DNA of 64,000 bases, from contig JAFDXN010000011.1 in NCBI GenBank assembly GCA_018267915.1, positions 38,838-102,837 on the forward strand. The letters are read 5' to 3'. Both the position numbers and the translations under genes were made by a program. Source of the DNA: Bacteroidota bacterium. Lineage in GTDB: Bacteria > Bacteroidota > Bacteroidia > Chitinophagales > Chitinophagaceae. Below are positions 33,815 to 41,487 of the stretch, piece after piece. Position 1 is the stretch's first letter. Every line of letters starts with the position of its first letter. Below the pieces are notes generated by a model, which searched no databases, had not been told where the DNA came from, and saw only the letters and a program-made list of their open reading frames with translations.

Positions 33815-34756
33815 TTAATCTTTCCTCTTTTTGCCAAAGATAGTAACGTTTATGTACCTCGACGGGTGAGACTGAAGGTCGGCCATGAGGCTATTGAGTG
33901 TCTTAAGTGTCTCCGTAAGGTTATTATACAGTTGCTTGTCATTGACAGCCATGCCCAGCGTGCCCTGGTTATTGTTGATCTTGGCCAGCACATCCCTCAG
34001 CTCGTCTGCAGCAGCCTGCACATCCTTCACCGTTTGCTGTATAGGCGCTTTCGAGAGGTTATCAGTAGTAGCCTTAGCATTATCTATAATGGTGTTGATC
34101 TTCGCATTGTTGCTAGACAAGTTCGATGTAAAGCTATTGGCATTATCTATCACAGCGCCCAGTTCCCCGCTCTTAGCGTTCAGGCTGCCTGAAAAATCCT
34201 TGAGATTACTCATCGTCCGGTCCAGGGATGCTATGGTGCTGTTCAGACGTTCCTTTGTCGAGTCGTTCAGTATTTGATTAATGCTCAATAGGGCTGTATC
34301 CAGTTTACCTACCGCGTGGCGTACGTCGGTGATAAGCGGGCTAAGTTCTACGGAGAGGTTATCCAATATACCTCCTTCTACCTTTGTAGGTAGCTCCGTA
34401 TTCTTTTCAAGCTCTTTACCGGTGCCTAATTCAAGGCTTATGACTTTTGTGCCCAATAGGTCGGCTGACGTAAGGTTAGCCACAGTTCCTTCGTTCACGT
34501 TCACCTTCTTGCTTACCGAGATGATCACCTTTACTTTATTATTAATCAGCTTGATATCCGACACCCTGCCTACTGCCATACCCTTCACCTGCACGGCGGC
34601 AGAAGCCTGAAGGCCCTGCACATTGTCGAAATGGCAGATGTATTCTTTTTCAGCTGAAAAAACATTAGCACCTTTTAAAAAGTAAAACCCTGCAAAAAAT
34701 ATCAATATCGCCGATGCTACCAGTATCCCTATCCTGACTTCTTTGGACATTTTCAT
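33815..34756 (-). CDS. MlaD/MCE-family lipid-transport protein
   Basis: A 313-residue protein with a single N-terminal membrane anchor (VRIGILVASAILIFFAGFYF) and an MCE domain at about residues 38-120 (YICHFDNVQGLQASAAVQVK, GMAVGRVSDIKLI). The rest is a long helical tail with heptad-like runs (ERLNSTIASLDRTMSNLKDF), a form seen in MCE proteins that extend through the periplasm as a hexameric tube. MCE proteins carry phospholipids between membranes with an ABC partner (MlaE/MlaF type), which is not in the window. It lies between the barrel protein and the OstA-like gene, a plausible envelope-lipid operon. Confidence 0.9.
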   Translation of the reverse strand: MKMSKEVRIGILVASAILIFFAGFYFLKGANVFSAEKEYICHFDNVQGLQASAAVQVKGMAVGRVSDIKLINNKVKVIISVSKKVNVNEGTVANLTSADLLGTKVISLELGTGKELEKNTELPTKVEGGILDNLSVELSPLITDVRHAVGKLDTALLSINQILNDSTKERLNSTIASLDRTMSNLKDFSGSLNAKSGELGAVIDNANSFTSNLSSNNAKINTIIDNAKATTDNLSKAPIQQTVKDVQAAADELRDVLAKINNNQGTLGMAVNDKQLYNNLTETLKTLNSLMADLQSHPSRYINVTIFGKKRKD

Positions 34757-34851
34757 AATCCGGTGATTTCCTTGTTCTTATTGTTGACAAAAGTAATGAA
34801 AGGCAAGCAAGTATTTATTTAGGCTATTTATCAAATACTATGCCCCTAAAG

Positions 34852-34881
34852 TCAAAGCCCCGCCTGAGAGCGGGACTTTGA
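34852..34881 (-). terminator. Hairpin downstream of the barrel-protein gene
   Basis: TCAAAGCCCCGC (34852-34863) pairs with GCGGGACTTTGA (34870-34881) with one mismatch and a 6-nt loop. It is 13 bp beyond the stop of the barrel protein gene and upstream of mlaD. The T-run is short, so some read-through into mlaD is likely. Confidence 0.6.
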
Positions 34882-34893
34882 ATCTATTTTCTG

Positions 34894-37800
34894 CTAAAAA
34901 TCAGTGCCTAAAGAGAAGTACCATATCGGCTTGGTGCGCCCGTCAATGTTCCAGGCAGCGTCCAGCCGCATAAAATAACCCAACAGCGTAGTGCGCAGGC
35001 CGGCGCCATAACCGATCCCCAATGGCCTGCTATCCGGCACGGTAAGCGACAATACTACATTATTGAACTGGTTGACGTTGCCGCTGTTCAGTTGCGGAAA
35101 TACATAGGTACGTGCAGTATTCGCGGAAGAGGGCACGAAACCCGCCCAGGCCGAACCGGCATCGGCAAAGCCGACCAACTGCAGATTTTTGAGTATTGAA
35201 GACTGCACGGGACGCTTCAGGAAGGTACTGAGCACGGGCAACCGCAATTCCATATTCAAAACCGCATAGTTATTACCATTAAATGCATTTTGTTCGTAGC
35301 CACGCAGGTTGGTAGCCAGCGCCTGGAATGCATACTTGTCGTTGCCGCTTCCTGCGGGCACATATTCGCTGTACTTGGGGCTTACCCAGTTGTCAACACC
35401 ACCCAAATAGTAGAGTATCTTCTGTTTTCCGCCCGAATGCGCGTAGCCCAACCGTGTTGCGAATATGGTATTCTTGTACAGCTTGGTATAATATCTGAAA
35501 TCGGTACCGACATTAAAGCCGCCGCCAACACCATTATTCAATCCATACAAATACTCACCGAAGAATTTGTACCTAAAGCCTTTCCTAATATTCAGCGTCG
35601 GACTAATGGTGTTATCGAACACATATTCAAGTCTTGTCATTGCCCAGTATTGCTTGCGGTGCGGCACATCGTAAACCAGGCTAAGCGTATCCTCGGCTTT
35701 GAAGTTGAGCACGTCCTGGCGTAAGCCAAGGTTCATCCTGATGCTCCGTATCCGGTCGAGCGGGTAACTGGCCGAGCCCTGAATCATGTTCATCGACGTC
35801 TTGCCCAATTGCTCCTTTTGCAACACCGGCGCGTTTGTAGTATCTACATAAGTTACCAGGTAGTTCTGGTAGCTTTCCGAATGCAGGAACAATAGACCCC
35901 AATCTACACGACGTGAGAAATTTTGGTATTGCATGAAATAGGTCAGTCCCGAGAAGTTGATCGGTATGCGGAAGCCGCCGGTAAAGCGATGGTTTTCCAT
36001 CAGGTCGTTCAGGCTCGCGGTTACCATACCACCCAATGACGGATTAGTATATTGCCCGCCGCCCCCCTGGTATGACTGGTATTGGGTGAACAGCACACTA
36101 TTATCCACCTTTACAGAAAAGAAATCAGGCTTGAAACTCAGCATGTACGGCATCGACTTCATCTTAAGATAAGAGCTGTCGGGGCCGGTAACGGTGTCTT
36201 CGGGGGCTTCAGGGAACATTGGCGCTACGGTGTCACTTACCGATGGTTTAGCATTTGTTTCATCATTGCCAAATTCGCTCTGGTAGGTGTTGCCGTTTTT
36301 GATGAGTGGTTCCAGTTCGTATTGTTTGTTCCTGTTGTAGGATTCCATTGCCGAATCCATAAAGCTGGTATTATTAGCCGGCAGATCAGGCGCCGGCTGG
36401 CCAAGCATAGTGTGTTGCAAGCTCTTGCCCTGGTCTTGTTTGGGTATCTCGAGCTTTCTGTAATACACTTTGTAGGTCTTGCCCGACTGCAATACGTCGC
36501 TGGCGTTGTTAGTACCCGTATTATACTGGTGACTAATGATATTCTGCGGATAATTAGTAACGGGCACAGCGATTGCAGAATCGCGATTGCGCACATCGCG
36601 GCCAAAAACGACTACGTACTCGTTCCTGATACCGCTTGAATCGTAGAGATATGCAAAGTTGTCAGCGCCATATTGTATAGGCTGGGTGATGGTGCCCTCG
36701 GTAATATTGCTACACTGCATCAATTCTGACCGTTGGGTTTTGGTATCGTAAAAGAATACGTTCATGGGGCCGGTGGGCAATTCATTCAATTGCAGCGGCA
36801 CGTTTAGATTGGGTTTGGGCCTGTTAGACAGGAAAAGTATGCCCCTGCGCGAACCACCGCTCACGAAGAAGGGCTGGGTATCGTCCCATGGATCGTTGGT
36901 GATGTAACTCAGCTTGGAGCCCTTGATGGTGAACTGGTACAGATCGGTCTGGCTTTTCCTGATAGCGGAGAAAACCATCTTGTCGTCTTCTTCCATGAAT
37001 GTCATTCCCAATACACGGTCAAACCTGTTCTTAGGTATCACATAGGTAAATATCTTAGCCTTGAGCGCGTCATATATCCGCAGGCGCGTCTGTGTTCCTT
37101 TGCGGTATATGATTGCCAGCTTATAACCATTATTAGACCAGGCGAGCAAAGGATAGTCGGGGTCGGCCTGCTCATTATAGTCTAGCCTGCCGCCTTCCAG
37201 CATCACCGACCTGTTTTGTTCCTTCTGCGTATTCTGTATATAAACCTTGTACTCACCATCTTTCCATGACACATAGGCCACATCCTTACCTCTTGGCGAC
37301 ACCCTTATATTCCTAATGATGGTATTATCCTTCGGAACCGGAATCTCTATCAGAACCTTAGTACTGTCAGGCGCTTCAGCTTTTTCGGCGTCTGTTGCAT
37401 ACACCTGCTTGTAGAATGCTATGCACGAGTCATAAGCTTTTTTGATCTTCAGGGCCATGATCTCTTTCGTGCTCTGGTTGAGGCTTGTGCGGCGCTGCAT
37501 GTCATAAAGCAGGTTCTTCACATTCTCATCGCCATATTTTTCATGTACAAATTTCCAGAAAGCTTTACCTGCAAGTTCAGGATACTGTTCGCCGAGATCA
37601 TAGAATCCTGCCTTGGGGCGCAATTCCAAAAGGTTTTTCCATTGCGTATTTGCTTCCGGGTCCCAGCCGTCAACCAGGTAAGCTATGAAACCTGAGGTAG
37701 TCCATGCAGGCAGGTTAAGCAATACGGCGTTTTTTACCATCTGCCTGAAGTTCTCGCCAAATACCATTCGCTCCATTACCACGTGCGCCATACCCGCACG

Positions 37801-38268
37801 CAACTGCCTGCGCATATCTGTATGTACACCAGTGTAGTAAACAACGAGTTTATCACCTACAAGGTCGATAGTACCGCCTGCGTTGTTGTCACCCATCTCC
37901 CTTTGGTCATCATTCTTGAGGCCAATATTGGTTTGGCGATATTCATCATAAGAATTGTAAACGATGATGTTGAAACGCTTTGGGAATTGTCCTCCCAGCT
38001 TCTTTTCAATGACACGTATATCATTTTCGGCCTGCTCTGCCACATAGCGCGATATCTTACGCCCGGCAGCATCGTAGTGGTAAATACGGAAGTGCTTGGT
38101 ATCGTAGTAACGCCAGGTAAACTTGCGGTATTGCAGCCTGTTTTGCCCGAACGATTCAAGGTAAGATTGGGCCGAGACGTTGATACTGCCGCAGATAAGC
38201 GCAACCAACAACAGTGGCGCACAAACTGCCCGCAATAATTTGGGGATTATACTCATGTTCTTTTTCAA
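34894..38268 (-). CDS. Peptidase-MA-like / TolB-propeller / Omp85-type barrel fusion
   Basis: A 1124-residue outer-membrane protein with three parts. Signal (to SAQ) is followed by a domain at about 35-290 that resembles the peptidase MA fold (FRIYHYDAAGRKISRYVAEQ, FPKRFNIIVYNSYDEYRQTN); where relatives have HExxH it reads GMAHVVMERMVFG, so it is probably inactive. Residues about 305-650 carry TolB/PD40-like propeller repeats (NIRVSPRGKDVAYVSWKDGE, TFMEEDDKMVFSAIRKSQTD). The C-terminal part, about 730-1124, looks like an Omp85/D15 barrel, with an RGY motif in TNLRGYEQNAFNGNN, GFADAGSAWAG and a terminal Phe. It is upstream of MlaD and OstA-like, so a role in outer-membrane biogenesis is plausible. 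Often labelled 'translocation protein TolB'. Confidence 0.8.
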   Translation of the reverse strand: MKKNMSIIPKLLRAVCAPLLLVALICGSINVSAQSYLESFGQNRLQYRKFTWRYYDTKHFRIYHYDAAGRKISRYVAEQAENDIRVIEKKLGGQFPKRFNIIVYNSYDEYRQTNIGLKNDDQREMGDNNAGGTIDLVGDKLVVYYTGVHTDMRRQLRAGMAHVVMERMVFGENFRQMVKNAVLLNLPAWTTSGFIAYLVDGWDPEANTQWKNLLELRPKAGFYDLGEQYPELAGKAFWKFVHEKYGDENVKNLLYDMQRRTSLNQSTKEIMALKIKKAYDSCIAFYKQVYATDAEKAEAPDSTKVLIEIPVPKDNTIIRNIRVSPRGKDVAYVSWKDGEYKVYIQNTQKEQNRSVMLEGGRLDYNEQADPDYPLLAWSNNGYKLAIIYRKGTQTRLRIYDALKAKIFTYVIPKNRFDRVLGMTFMEEDDKMVFSAIRKSQTDLYQFTIKGSKLSYITNDPWDDTQPFFVSGGSRRGILFLSNRPKPNLNVPLQLNELPTGPMNVFFYDTKTQRSELMQCSNITEGTITQPIQYGADNFAYLYDSSGIRNEYVVVFGRDVRNRDSAIAVPVTNYPQNIISHQYNTGTNNASDVLQSGKTYKVYYRKLEIPKQDQGKSLQHTMLGQPAPDLPANNTSFMDSAMESYNRNKQYELEPLIKNGNTYQSEFGNDETNAKPSVSDTVAPMFPEAPEDTVTGPDSSYLKMKSMPYMLSFKPDFFSVKVDNSVLFTQYQSYQGGGGQYTNPSLGGMVTASLNDLMENHRFTGGFRIPINFSGLTYFMQYQNFSRRVDWGLLFLHSESYQNYLVTYVDTTNAPVLQKEQLGKTSMNMIQGSASYPLDRIRSIRMNLGLRQDVLNFKAEDTLSLVYDVPHRKQYWAMTRLEYVFDNTISPTLNIRKGFRYKFFGEYLYGLNNGVGGGFNVGTDFRYYTKLYKNTIFATRLGYAHSGGKQKILYYLGGVDNWVSPKYSEYVPAGSGNDKYAFQALATNLRGYEQNAFNGNNYAVLNMELRLPVLSTFLKRPVQSSILKNLQLVGFADAGSAWAGFVPSSANTARTYVFPQLNSGNVNQFNNVVLSLTVPDSRPLGIGYGAGLRTTLLGYFMRLDAAWNIDGRTKPIWYFSLGTDF

Positions 38269-38356
38269 TATTTCAGTTTATACAGGTATATGGTCGTCCA
38301 TTCGGTAACCGGGCGTATTTTCGCCTTTTAAATTTACAGAAAAATATTGTAATCGC

Positions 38357-38995
38357 ATGCTACATATAAAGGCTTTTACATTTAACCCCTTCCAGGAGAA
38401 TACCTACCTTATTATTAACGATAAAAAGCGCTGCTGGATCGTAGACCCGGGCATGTATGATCAGCGCGAGAAAATTCATTTCAATACTTACCTGTCAGCC
38501 AATGGTTTGCAGCCTGTGGCTATCATCAATACCCATACTCATCTCGACCATATTTTCGGGGTGCAAGTACTTAAGGACCAGTACAAAATACCTTTCGGGA
38601 TACACGCCAAAGACCAGCCCGTGCTCAGAGGAGCGCCTACATCTGCAATGATATTCGGGGTAGAGCTCGCTACCGCTCCGGAGCCGGACTTTTTCATCAA
38701 CGAAACCGAAAAGCTGAAGCTTGACGATGAAGAGCTTGACGTCCGCTTCACACCCGGCCACTCGCCCGGCAGCATTGTATTTTACTATCCGCAGGGTGGC
38801 TGGGTGATAGGCGGCGATGTACTTTTTAACGGCAGTATAGGCCGCACCGACCTGCCCGGAGGTAATTTCGAGACACTCCTTTCCAGTATCCGCACGGAGT
38901 TGTTCTCACTGCCACCGGAGACCATCGTTTACTCCGGTCACGGGCCCGAAACATCCGTTGGGCACGAGATGCGCAGTAATCCCTTCCTGCAATAG
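38357..38995 (+). CDS. Metallo-beta-lactamase-fold hydrolase (GloB-like)
   Basis: A 212-residue hydrolase of the metallo-beta-lactamase superfamily. The dinuclear metal motif is NTHTHLDHIFGVQ; further ligands appear in TPGHSPGSIVFY, GGDVLFNGSIGRTDLPGG and YSGHGPETSVGHEMRSNPFL. This order and the short length match the YcbL/GloB-like group, which hydrolyse thioesters such as S-lactoylglutathione or related substrates. Divergent from the barrel protein gene. Start at the ATG at 38357, where the family N-terminus MLHIKAFTFNPFQENTYLI begins. Confidence 0.9.
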   Translation: MLHIKAFTFNPFQENTYLIINDKKRCWIVDPGMYDQREKIHFNTYLSANGLQPVAIINTHTHLDHIFGVQVLKDQYKIPFGIHAKDQPVLRGAPTSAMIFGVELATAPEPDFFINETEKLKLDDEELDVRFTPGHSPGSIVFYYPQGGWVIGGDVLFNGSIGRTDLPGGNFETLLSSIRTELFSLPPETIVYSGHGPETSVGHEMRSNPFLQ

Positions 38996-39056
38996 TTTAA
39001 CATTGTTTTAGTTCGGGTTTTAACTCATTTTTTACGCCCTTTTTTTGGTGCTTGGA

Positions 39057-39064
39057 TAAATTTG
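39057..39064 (+). promoter_or_regulatory. -7 box TAAATTTG for the PDZ protein
   Basis: Exact TAnnTTTG match 24 nt upstream of the ATG at 39089. A T-rich run without a clear TTTG occupies the -33 position. Confidence 0.5.
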
Positions 39065-39088
39065 CTTTCAGTAAAATTTCAAGAGATT

Positions 39089-40066
39089 ATGAAAGCATAC
39101 ATCATTCCTTCACTCGCATTGTCGGTGTGCTTAATGGCGTTTACCGGCAATGCGCAAACCAGGCAAAAACAACACAATAGTTCCACAACTGAAAAAGAAA
39201 CCCTTGTGATCCGCAACAATGGCCAAACCGTTGTGGAGATAAAGAATGGCAAGGTGTACGTGAATGGGGATGAGGTGGCCAGCGCCAATGAAGCCGCTAA
39301 AGGCAATGTAAACAAAAAGATCATCATCGAAAATGGAGATGGGGATATGTCCGCCTTCGGCAATGGGGACTTCTTTGGTGATAAAGCTCCCGGCGGGCAT
39401 CGCGGTATGCTGGGCGTGCTCACTGACCCCAAAGCGAAAGAAAAGGGCGCCTATGTAAAGCGCGTGACTCCCGGCAGTGCGGCAGATAAAGCCGGACTGA
39501 AGGCCGACGATGTGATCACCTCGATGGACGGCAAAAGCATTAACAGCGCGAATGAACTGGTGGATGCTGTGTCCGGACACGAGGCCGGTGACAAGGTGAC
39601 AATAACTTATGAGCGCGATGGCAAAGAGAGCCAGACCGAGGCTTCACTTGGCAGCGCAGGGCCGCAGCGCATGGCGCGTGCATTTCGCTACGAGCCGGGC
39701 AGAGGCGGCAGTTGGGAAGACTTCGATATACCGAACCCAATGATGCAGCCTTTCAGCTTCGATGCTAACGACGGCCCGCTGGCTCCCACGCCCAAGCTGG
39801 GCATCATGGGCGAGGATAGGGCCGATGGCAGCGGGGTGACTGTGAACGAGGTGAAGCCCAATAGCCCCGCATCCTCAGCCGGCCTGCAGCGCGATGACGT
39901 GATCAAAAAGCTGAATGGAGAAAAGATCCAGTCGGTCGACGACCTCCAGTACATCCTTCGCGACATGAGCACGGGTGAGAAAGTGAAACTGCAGTACGAA
40001 CGCGACGGGAAGACCATGGATGCCGAAGTAACCTTTCCTAAACAGACGCGAAAGAAAGATCTTTAG
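39089..40066 (+). CDS. Secreted protein with two PDZ domains
   Basis: A 325-residue exported protein. The signal peptide (MKAYIIPSLALSVCLMAFTGNAQ) is followed by a linker and two PDZ domains, at about 100-185 (AYVKRVTPGSAADKAGLKAD, DVITSMDGKSINSANELVDA) and 230-320 (VTVNEVKPNSPASSAGLQRD, DVIKKLNGEKIQSVDDLQYI). No protease domain is present, so it is not a DegP/HtrA enzyme; it may recruit or scaffold unfolded or C-terminally tagged envelope proteins. Start set at ATG 39089 because it opens the signal peptide. Confidence 0.85.
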   Translation: MKAYIIPSLALSVCLMAFTGNAQTRQKQHNSSTTEKETLVIRNNGQTVVEIKNGKVYVNGDEVASANEAAKGNVNKKIIIENGDGDMSAFGNGDFFGDKAPGGHRGMLGVLTDPKAKEKGAYVKRVTPGSAADKAGLKADDVITSMDGKSINSANELVDAVSGHEAGDKVTITYERDGKESQTEASLGSAGPQRMARAFRYEPGRGGSWEDFDIPNPMMQPFSFDANDGPLAPTPKLGIMGEDRADGSGVTVNEVKPNSPASSAGLQRDDVIKKLNGEKIQSVDDLQYILRDMSTGEKVKLQYERDGKTMDAEVTFPKQTRKKDL

Positions 40067-40093
40067 CATTCCCTCAAACCGCAAATAAATAAG

Positions 40094-40125
40094 GTCCTGC
40101 CCGGTGAGCGGGACTTTTATTTATA
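40094..40125 (+). terminator. Weak terminator-like hairpin after the PDZ gene
   Basis: CCCG (40100-40103) and CGGG (40109-40112) form a short stem with outer GTC/GAC-type extension interrupted by a bulge, followed by TTTTATTTATAA. It resembles the hairpin after the barrel protein gene. Low energy, so the call is uncertain. Confidence 0.35.
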
Positions 40126-40175
40126 AACTATCACGCTCCTAGTACGCAACCTGTAAATCGATGCTGTAAACTTTA

Positions 40176-40210
40176 TTGTTATAGCAATATCTAGTATATT
40201 GCTATAACAA
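40176..40210. repeat. Perfect 15-bp inverted repeat upstream of the lipoprotein
   Basis: TTGTTATAGCAATAT (40176-40190) is followed by CTAGT and the exact reverse complement ATATTGCTATAACAA (40196-40210). It ends 12 nt before the ATG at 40223. It is AT-rich and has no T-run, so an operator bound by a dimeric repressor, or a hairpin that controls translation, is more likely than a terminator. Confidence 0.6.
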
Positions 40211-40222
40211 ACAAAGCGATTT

Positions 40223-40666
40223 ATGCGAACATATTTATTACCTATCGTCCTCCTTTTATCAGTCAGCGCGTGCCAGTATACAGGCAGGAGTGCAAAGAAT
40301 AATATCAGTACGGGCACCTACGAATTCAAGACTGATTCGTTACGCCAGGACCTCAATATCGATTCCGTAAAGGAGGATCGCATTAGGTTTTCCTATTCTA
40401 TCGATGTACCTAATGATACCGGTATGATGATAGGTGGCAATGCATATCACACTCCAGTAATCAACACACCGAAAGATAGAGACGAAAAAGGCAACGAATA
40501 TGAAGTGAACCAGTACGTTTATCAGAATGGAAATTGTGCGGTCTTAATTCGAATAAGCAAGGATACGAGCAAAATTGCACAAGTGATAGCCACCAATTGC
40601 GAGAGCTTATATCATAAACGCAGCATGAACTCGGCTGGAGTGCTGAAACTGAAAAAATCGGAGTAA
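40223..40666 (+). CDS. Small hypothetical lipoprotein
   Basis: A 147-residue predicted lipoprotein. The N-terminus MRTYLLPIVLLLSVSACQYT has the lipobox LSVSAC, so Cys17 would be lipidated. The mature part is beta-rich (IRFSYSIDVPNDTGMMIGGN, QYVYQNGNCAVLIRISKD) with two further Cys. No family recognised. It is preceded at very short distance by a large inverted repeat that may control it, and followed by 0.4 kb without genes. Confidence 0.65.
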   Translation: MRTYLLPIVLLLSVSACQYTGRSAKNNISTGTYEFKTDSLRQDLNIDSVKEDRIRFSYSIDVPNDTGMMIGGNAYHTPVINTPKDRDEKGNEYEVNQYVYQNGNCAVLIRISKDTSKIAQVIATNCESLYHKRSMNSAGVLKLKKSE

Positions 40667-41079
40667 TTATTGGCTTGTTCCAGATGAATTATTTCCTGTT
40701 TCGACAGCGCTACCGCGCATAATGTGCTGATAAGCAAGGCATAGAATAGAAACGGTTATTTCCGGTTATTACCGGCCCGTCTGAAAACGATTACGCTGTT
40801 CGGGGGTTTTTGTGATAATTTCTTCCTGTTACTTCTAATTTATTTCCGAATCACAAATGAGAAATACGACCAGAGTAAACCCAGACTATACGTTGTGTGT
40901 CTAAGAACTATTGCCGTAATCAGAAGATCCGGCACCAGGCAAGTTATTACTATTAACATACGGTTTCCAAATTGAGATATCCACATTTTTAACTGCTCGA
41001 GTATATAGTGTTCTTTTCGTAATCACTAAATAAGGTGTTACCTTTGAACTATTCCGACCGAGAGGCGTTAGACACCACC
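40667..41079. other. Gene-free stretch before the response regulator
   Basis: About 410 bases with no gene that I can support on either strand. The only signals are a CGGTTATT repeat pair near 40750-40770 and the -7 box of the following gene at 41039-41046. Confidence 0.5.
41039..41046 (+). promoter_or_regulatory. -7 box TACCTTTG for the response regulator
   Basis: Exact TAnnTTTG match 33 nt upstream of the ATG at 41080. The upstream -33 position holds TTTTC, only a partial match. Confidence 0.55.
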
Positions 41080-41487
41080 ATGATAAATAAGATACATAAA
41101 ATTCTCCTTGCAGATGATGACATAGAGGACCTGGAGCTAATAGGAGAAACCATCCTATCGCTGAGGCCGGAGACAGACCTGCATACAGTAGCAAGCGGGA
41201 AAGCCGTGATAGACTACCTGGGACAGCTGACAACCAACGAACTGCCAGAACTCATCATCCTGGACTATAACATGCCCGAGCTAAACGGGTCGCAGGTGCT
41301 TTCTGAGATAAAGCATCCACCGTATGACGGGATACCAAAGGTGATACTCAGCACGTCGAATGCTCAGCAGTATATGTACGAATGCAAAATGAACGGGGCT
41401 GCCGAGTATTTTGTAAAGCCGAACACATTAAGCGGCCTTAACGAGGTGGTGGAGAAGATACTGGCGTTTTGCGCTACAGGCCGATAA
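41080..41487 (+). CDS. Single-domain response regulator (CheY-like)
   Basis: A 135-residue receiver domain without an output domain. It has the acidic pair ADDD at the start, the phospho-acceptor Asp in LIILDYNMPELNG, the switch Ser/Thr in KVILSTSN and Lys in YFVKP. Start at ATG 41080, where MINKIHKILLADDD begins; the upstream extension is not family-like. The opposite-strand kinase ends inside its 3' end, so the two share 14 bp; they may form a phosphorelay pair. Output must be by protein interaction. Confidence 0.9.
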   Translation: MINKIHKILLADDDIEDLELIGETILSLRPETDLHTVASGKAVIDYLGQLTTNELPELIILDYNMPELNGSQVLSEIKHPPYDGIPKVILSTSNAQQYMYECKMNGAAEYFVKPNTLSGLNEVVEKILAFCATGR

